This document shows, piece after piece, positions 50,301-62,100 of a stretch of DNA of 64,000 bases. The position numbers were made by a program, and so were the translations under genes. The DNA is taken from positions 65,417-129,416 of the forward strand of contig VSDK01006555.1 in NCBI GenBank assembly GCA_009767595.1, given 5' to 3'. Under the pieces are notes generated by a model. The model was not told the origin of the DNA, ran no database searches, and was given only the letters and a program-made list of their open reading frames with translations. This DNA is from Symbiodinium kawagutii (lineage: Eukaryota; Sar; Dinophyceae; Suessiales; Symbiodiniaceae). Each line of letters begins with the position of its first letter. Positions within the stretch are counted from its first letter, which is position 1.

Positions 50301-53300
50301 CAAATCTATCTGAATTGCGACCTTCATTCATGCCTATGTTTATCAAGCACAGGAAAGAAAAGTGACCTGACAGAATTCGCGTTATACCTCTGCAGCAAAC
50401 TAGAGTATCAAAATTTCCAGGGAGGAAACACTATGCCATGACACCACTGCAGGTATTTCGTGAACTTTGCTACCGGGAAGCTGGATGTTGCTGCGGCTCC
50501 AGTTTCCAGCCCTTGGTCCGAAGATTGGAAGTTTGTGTATGTTTGTGCCATTTGTGTTTCGGGAAGTCATTCCAGGATACCGTGGGTCCAGATACCCCGG
50601 CTACATATGTCTACTGTACCGTATGTATCAACAGCTCGGCTCAATGCATGAGTGTGGCGCACTGGCGCTGAGGCGATCTTGCAGCTCTCAAATCTGGCTC
50701 GTCTTCTCTGAAGACAGCAGCAGGATGGACATTGGACCATTTGGACCTTCACTGACTTGGAAAAAGACAAGATATCTGTAGCGCATATCTTCAATCAGAT
50801 CTTGGTATTCTTTGTGATAAGTGATATCTTGAATCTTGATCAGTCAGCGATGGCAACTCATCCCATGCTTCTCGAGGATTTTTGGTTGCGCCAGCCACAA
50901 CCTGAGACTTCCTGGAAAGGGCAACGATTCCAACTCTATGTGTTTGTTGAAAGTGTGGAAAGCGAATAGTGCCACCATTCCTTCCATTGCTTGTGCTTGT
51001 AGCCCACAGGTCCATCATTGATCTGTATGACTCGTAGCCTTGACGCATTTGGCAGTTCAGGCCCAGAGACGAAAGGCCGAGAACGCAAAGGGCTTTGCGA
51101 TTCTGAGCTGTGACAACTTGCAGGCACCTGCAGTGACCAGCTCCAGACATTACAGAGGGGCAAAATTACACATTTAGATCCTCTCATTTACCAAGCAAGG
51201 AGAGGTCTTTTTCAGATCCTGTTTCGTTCAGAGCCGATAGTACCCTGTCCATGATGGAGTCATGTTTGAGAGGGCGACCTTTCTTCCCTCTGCAATTAAC
51301 AGCAGATTGTCCTTCCTTGGAATTCTTGGGGTGGTTGTAGAAGTCTCCAGTTCGTTCTGTGATCTTGCTGCTTTTTCGGCTAGACTTGTGTAGATTCCTC
51401 AAGATTTGCCAAGACAGCTTCCGTTTGATGCAGACAGGGCTTATCGCTATTCACCAGGAAAGAGATGCAAAGTGATGCATATGTGATGCGATGTGCATAC
51501 TAGAGAAGCATGACACTTCCGACCCCAGCCCAAAAATCTAATCGCTCTACTTTCGCACACCAGAACCCCTGTGGTCACCTTACGACTTGGCACCGTGTTG
51601 GAACAGGAGAATGGATGCAAGGCGAAGATGGCTGTGCTGGAAATGGCAGGAGTCCAAAGATGTCCTGGCTGCGCACTGGACAAAGAGAGCATCAGTGGAA
51701 GCTTGAGAGGGAAATGCTTTCCTCTGCTTTTTCAACTTTTTTTCAACTTTTTTCTCTGCTTTCCTCTGCTCGTACAGTGCAAGTACTCGTATGACGCCAA
51801 GTCGCCTCCAGGAGAAGTCGACAGCGACTTAAAGTCCTGGATTTCTGAAAACGTAACGTGGAAGCCTTGGGGAAGCCTTGGGGAAGCCTTGGGGAAGCCT
51901 TGGGGAAGCCTTGGCTTGCTCGGTGGAAGCCTTCTCTATCGAGTGGGACATCCAGGGGCTTCAAACTGAGATCATTCCCTTGGACATGTTGACCTTGAAG
52001 ACTTGCCTCGTAGCTCCTTTACTATCCTCTACTCCCCCGCCAGTCCTTTAGTATCCTTGATTATTTTGATTGATGTTGTTATTTTGTATTTTGGTATTTG
52101 TATGCATTTGTGCGTAGGTGTTGCATGTTCCTGAGGTTTCCAAATTCGATGGTGGATCGAATCACGCCTGCTACTACTGAGGAGACTTTGTGTTTTGCAT
52201 TTTAGCGATGTTTTTGGGTTAAATGCTTGAGGCAAGAGATCTGGCAATCATTGGCTTAAAAACATGAATGAACACGAACCCCCATGAGTGTCTGGATGTT
52301 CTGAAGAACCTTGCGAATCGGCTCCAGGAAATCAAGAAAGACTTGAAGGAGAAGTATGGAATCGAAGACGGTTGGCCCGTTGTCAGTTGGGATCTTAGGG
52401 ATGAACTGCTGGGAGCTGGGAGCTGCTGGAAGTCCTTCGCCGAATCGAGGTGAAGACTTCCTGCTCTGGGTAGTTGAGGCAAGCTCTGCTTCTGCACAAC
52501 ACAGGCTAGAAAGATCTACAAAGGCTGATGGAAGAAATGGATAGACATGGATGTACTTGGCATCTTTCAGCCAGCTGAGATCCGAAACTGTGAGGACAAA
52601 TTTCCACTCGGTCGGCCATCCTGGGACAAGCTGGAAACTCAGAGGGCCATAGGAGCCACACGACAGCACCATCTCCAGAACCTCCAAGCTTTGGAAAGCT
52701 TTCGAGGCATGCTGCAACCATGTGCCACCATGTCTCGAGGTCACCCAGCGGAAAAGGTTTGTTCGTTGAAGACGTCCTTCCTTATGTCCTCTGCTCAGTG
52801 CCATGCTGATGGCATGCTGGAACTAGAGCAGCTATGAGCAGCTAGGGTCTTCAAGCTGATGCTGTGCAAGGAACTCTTGAAGCTCCGACTTTTGAATGCG
52901 GTGCATCAGGCGCCAAAGGGATTGAAAGGGATCCTTTGAGGGCCAAAGTCATATACCACCCGAAGCAAAGAAACCTTTCTCCATTTTTCTCCATTTGATC
53001 TGTTGGTTTCTGCGATGCACGAAACCTATCTATATATTGATGTAATAGCTCTTTTGCGGCTGAGCTGCTTCTTCGTTTCAATTTTATTTGCATATTGTAT
53101 TTGAGAAATTTTGGGAAAACATTTGAAAACTCACGGCATGCCATTCGCATCAGGACTTCAGATTCCTGCATCATTGGTCACTTGACTTTGATTGCCTATG
53201 GCCGTGAAATGCCTCGAAATGTCCCTGGGAAGTAGCAAAACTCGACTTCTCAAGACCTGCACGAGGGTCTGGTTACTGCGGTTGCAGGCGCTTTCTTATC

Positions 53301-56300
53301 CTTCATCACTACTGGGATATGAAGTTGTCCATGAAGCCGTGGCTGATCGCAGAATTTTCAACTTCCTGAAAGCATCTTGGCGAAGCTGTGGAAATTCCCA
53401 TAGAAAGTAGGAAGATGTAGGAAGGATGATTTGTGATGACTCTTGGGCTCAAGCAGAACCTGCTGTGTCACCTAAAGCACCGCTGGCTTTATCAAACTCA
53501 GATCTGGGCACATCTAGTCACCATGCTGGATTGTCAAATGTAGTCAAATGTCATCACTCGGAAAGAACCTCTGTACACACCTGCATTCTGAAAACTGGGG
53601 CACAAAGCATCCTCAGATTCAACTGTTTGAATTCATCACAAAGCAGCTTCCTTTGAATCAGACAGTGAACCACGAAAGGGCTTCGGCCCGTCCATCATGT
53701 TGTCACAACTGTATGCAACTGTCAAATGTTGTTGAAAAATCAATTGTGGAAAACAACGGTGGACATGAAATGACATGATCATGCACTCGCAGCAGAGGCT
53801 AGCCACGCTAGCCGTTAGGATGACCCTGTGACCTCCTGTGACTGCATTGCTCCAAGGCATACATGGCAGCTGCTGGGCAGACAGTTCGTCCAGTCAAGGG
53901 GCTGAAGAAGGAGAGGGTGACTCCAACAGAGAGGCAGCAGAACCGGAGGCCATCAGAGGCCATCAGAGGCCATCAGATGCCATCAGAGGCCATCCCCAAA
54001 TGATCAGCTTCTACCGGGCTCACAGAGCAGCACGTTGTGTTTGTTCTTATCGGGATTTGCAAGTATTGTTGTCTCTTGATTAGTGGGATCCCCCTCGATA
54101 GTGGCAAGTTTGGAAAGAATACTTGAGTAGCTCCGTGAGTTTATGGCCCCGTTGAATACTGGCAATCTTTTCCCAGACTTGATGCAATACATATTATACA
54201 TTATTGTACTATACATTAAGTTGTAGTAATTTTAGTTGAGGGTCGAGCAACAACCTGGAACCACAAAACTCCACGAAAGCTGCAAGTCCTTTCAGCAAGC
54301 TTAGCCAAAGAAACCTGGAAAGCTGAGCTAAGGCCATTTGGTGCGGATCCCTTCCGCCAGGAATGGCCATTCTCGATCTACATTAAGGGAAGTATCCACG
54401 TGTTGAGGGGAGCTGCACACTAATCAGGAGACATGATTAAATTACCATGAGGCACTCTCTCAGCAAGATTCCCTACAAGCTGCAAATTGTTGTTCGGACT
54501 GCAGCGAGGAGGATTGGAGCAAAACAGTCCTGGAGCGCTTTTCGAACACAGCGGTCCGGGATACCATTTTCCGCTTGAACGAAGATGCCACCAACCGAAT
54601 AGCAGGCTGCTCAGATGAGTCACGTTGACAGGTTGAAAGGGCGAATGGAGCTCCATCAATTCGCGACTCAGGCAGTAGCTTTGGCTCCGTGCTTGCACCA
54701 GGCCGGATATTGCAGTGATTTGCCATGACTCCGAGCATGAGTCGAAGACACCTTGGCAATGCGAGGGTCTCTGATAACAAGACTAACAAGTCAGTGACAA
54801 AATGCAAGATAAGCCACCAGTTCCAGAGAAGTTGTTCAAGTATATTCACAGCATCAAAGGCCCAATTAGTACCGTGCACGGTGGGCAAACATGTGTGTGT
54901 GTCTCTATGTATAGATACGGCACATGCATACCATATAGAGTCTCGATTGAAACAGCTGAAAGTCAATTTGTATAATTGCCAAGGGGATTTTCATCTAATC
55001 ACTCCATGCCATGCTTCCTCTTGATTGTCATGCAGGACGCTGTGCGTGGAAAATCATTGTCCAGGCGATGGGCATCCTGATGTTGGATCATGTGTTTGGG
55101 ACAAAGTGAACGGCTTTACTCTTTGGCTGTTCTCCACCTTCCCCAACAGAACTTTGCAGAATACGGGTGACCCTTGAAAGCGAGGCAGCAACGTTCAAAC
55201 AAGGCGACTGTTTCGCACTTGGTCTCAATCGACTTAGAAAAACGTTCGAAGAAACCTGCCCCTTTGTCAACTCTGTACAAGAGCCTGTTGGTCCTTTCCA
55301 TGGCCTGCTTTGTCAGGAGTGGTCAATAGGTTGCTCAAGAAAAAATCCTCAATGAAACATATCAACAATTATCAACTTATCGACATTTGTCACTTTTTTG
55401 TGATGTCCAGCGCACTGTACAGGAACAGTTGTGAAGCCTTCTTCTGGAGATCCAGTCTTTGCCAGGAAGCACTTGGCAGCCATTCTCCTGCCTGTGGCTT
55501 GCTGGATTAGAGCTTTGCAAGGCAAGGGGTGCACTGCTGCACTGCAAACAAGGCTTTTTTTAGCTTGCACATGGCAAAAATGACCAGATTCGGAAAGTCA
55601 GATCCTGCAGAAAACAAGGCTTTGAGGTTTCGCCACTGGATCCTCGTAACGCAGCCCTCTGGTCTGTGTGGAGGTGATGCGGCCTTGCCAGCAGCTGCCA
55701 AGTTGAATCGCGATGACAAGGGAGCCACAGTGCAAGGCGTTCTTGGGGAAGTGTTCAGTGCGAATAGTGGTGCGACGTGTGTGAAAAGCCTTTTCTTTCC
55801 GCTGTGCCACCTTCATACAAGCCATCACAACATTCCTTAGGCACACTTTCGAGTGGTTGTTCTGAGACTGACGCTTCTTATAGAATTATTTCATGCAATA
55901 GACTAGACTCCGTGTTGAGATATGTTTTGCATGTTCATTCAACAGTCCAGCCACGCACCAAGACGGGGGTGAAGTGCCAGTGGGCATATCCATGCATATC
56001 CTGTTTTTCTGACAGCAACAGACCTACCAGGATAGCTTGCTGGGCAAACTCCTGTTGTGCTTTCTTTTGTGACCTCCGAACAGGAATAGGCTGCTCTCGA
56101 TTTTCAAAGGTGACTCAAAAGGTTAGTCATTTCATCTTATTTCGCATCGACACCCGTTCCCACGATTTGTCTCCAGATGCAACGGTTATAGATTTGGTTT
56201 CAGCTGCAGGTCCTGCCAAAGAAGCTTGGGATAAAGCTGATGGCTCTGATGCCGTGGAGGTGCACAAAGCGATCACTAAGAACTTTGTTACACTTTTGGC

Positions 56301-59066
56301 TGCCAGCCTCACAGGCTTAAGAAAGGCTGACGGAAGGTTTTCAAGACTTAGATAGATTCAGAAGCGTCTAATACATGATTAGTACATATCACGATACCAG
56401 TTGCGAATGACTCATCTGCAGAGTCTGCACGGGAATGCACATAATCATTTCTTTTTCCTCTCTATCTCCTCTCTCACATCCAGATTCATTGATTACAATC
56501 AAACTTCCATTGCCATGAAGTAGGGCGTAGGGTCTGTCCTCAAATGCAACGAAATGCACTTGCGAAACACATCAGTCAGCAGAGTGGTTTGGAAAGCCCA
56601 CCATCTCCTACTTGGACGCCCATTTGCGCAAACCCCACAGCCCATATGGTCGTGATGGAGCGTATGTACTTTGCTTGCGGATTTTTTATGCACGATGTGA
56701 ATGGAACCATGGATTGATCACAGCCAATATCCGCCAATGCTCCATCCATGCAGAAGCCAAATCTCCTGAGGGCACATGTGCTGTGATATAGCGGTACGAG
56801 ACTGCACCGGCGAGGCATCCAAGAAATTCCTGGATGCAGCATTCGGCGAGAAGGACAGCCGGAGTTCGTTATGATGTGCAAGTAGCTATCATTTGAATGA
56901 TTATGATGATAAATGGGTTACTATTGGAGAGTGAGTCCAGATGAGTCATTGAATCTTGAGATTTCGGTTTGTCAATATATGCCGGCACGGTTGAAGATGC
57001 TCCGAGTCACTTTTGCCATTTGCAGCCCGAATCTTTCGACTTTTGACACACAGTTTTATTCAGCTTCAATTGATTCAATAACCCAGGTCTGAGGTGTGAC
57101 CATATGATCAGCATGTGCCATCTTTGCATATCTCTGCAGGCTGCAAGCGATGTCGTCGCAGAAGTCCTTCAAGAGTCTTTGAAGCTTTTGAAGGCGGCAA
57201 TGTAACCATGTGGTCACCACATTTTCACCCAGTGATTTCAGGCCATGTCTTCATATTGGCTCTCGAAGAGTGAATGAATGGAACTTGGCGTCCACGCCAT
57301 CCCCGTGTCAGGCTGAAGGAGTTGAAGCTCTTCTGAGAACAACGGATCGAGAGGTGGCCATTGGTATACGAGAGAACGTCACACCAATGACACCAAGGGA
57401 GACACCAATCATATCCATTCATCACCAATCTTCACCAATCTTCAATGCTGGGGCTCTTCAAATCAACATTCAGCATACGTACCCACTTACACACACACAC
57501 ACCACTCACTATGTCCATCGACCCACTCATGAGCTCACACTCCCACGGTTGTACTTGTTTCGGTGGCATGCCACTGATGGTCCTGCTTGTTTGATTAAAA
57601 TCCAGTTGGCATTTCTTCAGGCTAGGTTTCGACGCTCATTGGATGCTGTCAAAGATTTTGAAAGATACCTAACTGCTTGATACTGCGTGTAGCTCATGTA
57701 TTGGCCAATGAGAGGAAGAATCCAGAAGCGGTTTCCCCAAACTTTCACTCGTTCAGAATCCTCCCATCAAGCTGAAGAAGCCCAAGTTTGCAAAGATCTC
57801 AAGCTTGGAGCCTGAAGCAAAAGGCGGGAGCTCACAGCTCACGCTGTTGTTTTGGACAGGCAAATCTTACGTACAAAAGTTGAGCCAAGGAACCACTGTC
57901 ACTGCATGTTAATGCGATGTTTGCCTGGAGGTGTCAATGTGTATGGCCAAGTCCTTTCAAAACCGGAGGCCTTGTATGAGGAGAGCCACAGAGAGAGAAG
58001 CTGACGCGTGTTCGTTGGGTGAATCTGGATCGCTAGACCGAAACAATTCGGAACTGCCACAATCAAGCGCACACACAAATATTTATTCTATACATGTCTG
58101 TACACATTGCATCATATCTATTCTTGAGACTGCATGTCATGTAGTATACATGTGGAATCTCGCAATGAAAATTATATATATACGCACGTAATTGCATTAG
58201 AATCCATGGCATGCGGATCTGTGTGTTCTCTACCCAATTCTGTGCTGCTTCACTATGTGACTTGAAAGCGCTTGGGCCTCACCTGGACTCTGGCAATGCA
58301 ACCCTGAAGCCCCCGGAACTACAGCAAACCGTATGTAAAATATGGCAAGACGAGATGCCCAAAGCGGCAGTAGCGAGGAGAACCAAAGCTGGGAGAGAAG
58401 AAAGAACTCGTGAAATGCTTCAACAACAAAAGCACAACCAGCAATTGCGATACTCGTAGCAGCAAAAAATGGCAACTTCAACAGCAGCTGTGAAACATGG
58501 TAAAACCATGTAAAACCTTGGTCGCTTGATTGATTTGCTAGGGCCACTTGCGATTTCCCATGCACACAAACACCCACACACACACAAAAACACCCACACA
58601 CAACCAGACATAGACACAAGCACAAAGCTGTACTGACAGCATGCATTGCTGGCAACATCTGCCAACTTGTGGATAACTTTCAAGCCCTGTAAGGACGCAC
58701 ATCAAGTTGTCATTGGCGACTCCTCTGGCATAGTGACTCTGAGGATACGCCAGGCTCTCAGTGTGCCGCAACTGGGAAGGATCATGATCCCAGTGTGCAG
58801 CATGAGAGCATGTTGCGGTCATTTTCCGCACAGCGTTTGCTGACACAGATTCAAAGTTGAGATCATTTCTGCCTGAACGCTCTGTGGAATCCCTATGGAA
58901 TCTCTATGGAGTCTCTATGAATCTCGCTTTGCTAGGTTCCTCCTTTTCCATCTCTTTAGTTGGCCTGCTTTCATGCCCTGCAAGCCGGCAATATGATCAT
59001 AAGCCACGGGCCAATAGCCAGAATACTTGATACTCATCGTCGTCGTCGTCGTCGTCATCATCATCG

Positions 59067-59139
<73 letters not shown>

Positions 59140-62100
59140 CATCCATCATCGATATCACTAGAACATCTCGCAGGTTTTCAAAACCTATCGGGCATTATCC
59201 ATACCCATACTCGTACCACGAAAGATCATGACAGCTAGCTGAGTTGCTTTCGAAACAGCATGCGAAGGGCCTCGGGCTATTTGCTGGAAATTTCTTGGTA
59301 AGCACCCCTTCTCCAAAGTGTCTTGAGGCAGGGCTCAATAGCTGGTCATCATTGATTGCAGTTTTCAACAGTCATGGCCCCTCTTTTTGGGCATCCTTGG
59401 GCCTCAAATGGCCTGAGATTTCAATTACAAGATTTCTGAAATTGCGAGTACAGCAGTTGTCCTAAGGAACCAGGCCCAGGCCCCAGGCCAAGGGATGAAC
59501 ATTTCGTAACGAGAAAAGTGCTCAGGTGGTGACAAGCACACAGCCTGCTGCGAGGGCAAGGCAGGAACCCTGGAGTTTGTCTAAGCCGAGCATGCAGAGC
59601 TCACTGGTTGAGGAACCGCTAGAGAAATCACCGTCACCGCATGTGCATCAGAAACACTTGGTTCATCTTCATTTGGCAGCTTTGCTCCCAGGTTGTTCGC
59701 GTCCAGAATGCTCGAGTGGTCATGAGCAAAGGCGGATCAAACCATGAGAGAGAGAGAGTGAACGAAAAAGCAACTGGCGACTGCAACCTGCAAGGGTGTC
59801 TCCGTGCTACAAATCAATCAGCTTTTTCTGAATGCCGNNNNNNNNNNNNNNNNNNNNNNNNNNNNNNNNNNNNNNNNNNNNNNNNNNNNNNNNNNNNNNN
59901 NNNNNNNNNNNNAATGCCGAGCACTTGTTGGATCTATTCTACACCAGCAAAAAAGTTGAACATTTGTTGAACATTGGACACCCTTGGCGTTTGAATTAAT
60001 GAATGAAGCACATCATTGAGTGAACACCAAGATCAGGCCACATGCATGTGCTGGTGGACAAGTGGGCAGCACTGAAAGAGGAGGTCTGCCCCACTTTCTT
60101 GACAAACTGATATGATATGATTTAGCAGCAGATGTAGCAGTTCAGAGTATCAAAGATCAGAAGGGTCGAGAATAGTCCATAGAAGCGACGACAGGATCAC
60201 GACGTTGGAGAAATCAACCAGAAGAACGACCTCTCAGCAACGGAATATGATCCCTGGCTGCACAGTACTGATCTTTGCTGCCTGGCGAGGAACAAAAATG
60301 CCAACCGGCAGTGCCACAAGATCTGATGTGGGGTATAAATGGTTATGATATCAATATCATGACCTTTGCTACATGAGTTCTTGCTTTTTGGAAGTACAAT
60401 CCAGTGATTTTCCTTTTTTTGGCCAGCCAGTATGAGGGCAGTAAGCAACTGGCTTTGGGTGCTGCTCATGTGGGATTGTTGCTCAGGCCATCCTCTTTTC
60501 TTATCTGCTAAACACAACAAATCAGACCACAACTGCATTTTGAATCAGATGCTTTCAGACTGACCTTTTTGTCACACTTGGGCTATCTTTGGGCCTGAGG
60601 AGCTTGTCGATTCCAAGTAGAGGAGATGCGGGCTGCAGCGACTTTGGGCACCTTTGCGGACAGAGGGACCCAGAAAGGCAGCGGTGGTTTAGACAAAGAA
60701 TGAACTCCGTGGTGAGAGAAAATGTAAACACTTGTTTAAGAAAGTTTCCCAGGAACAGGACAAAGAGAGTAAGTATCCAAACTAACACTAGTGCTCGGAG
60801 AAATTGGCCATGCAGGGCAGGGAAGGAACATTCACTTTGAGCAGACCATGTATCCAAATGCATGCAAAAGCAAAAGCTTGGATGTTGATAACAACGCAGG
60901 ATTGCAGAATTGCATATTCAGACGCACGTTCACTACATATTTGATCATATCTGTACATGCTAGAAGGCTAGAATGATTTTCTGACTGAAAAGCTGCGGCG
61001 GGAGCAGCGAAAACGTTTGATTGGTTTTATGTACAGTAACTACTTGGAACGCCTCCGGGCTTCCGTGAGGCTCCTGTCGTGCAGAGGAAAAAGGCGTGCC
61101 GAACGAAGTGCAAATCATGATTAATTTTCGCATCAACATCGAAAGTGACTTGTTGATGTGTGCCTCCTGGTAAGCCTACCATAGCCTATCTATAAGAATC
61201 TATAAGATATTATTGCATGTTATTGCATTTTACAACATTAAGGCGAATCACGCGGACGATCTTCCATCCCGATGACGAATCTTGGTACAGAAGTCTGGAG
61301 TCTTGCCACATGTGCCTCTTGGGATCCTTGGGTGTTCAGATCTTAAAACACTACATTTTTTCCATGTGTTTTTTGTTATGCGCGTTGCTTCAAGGCGTTA
61401 TTCTTGTGCAACAGAGGTCCTGAGTCAATGATTTCGGTGGACAGAGGAGTCAAATGATTTCATGAATGGCAACGGTCTGAGGATCCGCTCCTGGAGTTTC
61501 AAAACGAGGAGGGCCAGACGATTGAGCCGCGCCGACCTCAGGCTTTGAGTACGGTGATCCCAAGAGATACCGAGCTTAGCACATGACATGTGATGGATCA
61601 TCGTAGCACTGTTTCTGCACCAAAGTTTTTGAAGTCGAAACTGACCCACGAAATCGCTGCTTTCGTACCATGCTAATCCATACCATGTCTTCAAGGTATT
61701 GACCGACGAAATCATACCAAGTCTACCATATCCAAATTCAAACAGAACAGTGACCAGAACAGTGACCAGAACAGTGACAGTCACTGCTTTACAGGGAATT
61801 TCCGGTCACGACTCGCAGTTGACCAAGGAAATGGTACATTCCGGTGATTCCGGTTGTGACGCCCTGAGCGAAGGAATGTCCATTCAACGGCTGTAGCCAA
61901 ACCATCAAATCAAGAGTAAATCCAAGGAGCACTTGCTGTAGTTTTGTCCCTTTTGTGATAGCCGGACAGACGCACTTGAGAACAAAAAGAGTAATTAAAC
62001 AAAATCCTATGAAGTAGATGGAAGTAGTATCTCATAGTGTCATAGTATCTGCAACAACCTGCATAGCTTCCATACTTTCAAGAAACTCACTGCAACATGG

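Noticed and set aside
53236..53266. [10 protein letters not shown] as an additional dehydrogenase exon
   Set aside because: It would need a 21-nt intron before the exon at 53288, which is too short to splice.
58915..59238. Poly-His (+) and poly-Met (-) ORFs
   Set aside because: Both are translations of the CGT/CAT trinucleotide repeat.
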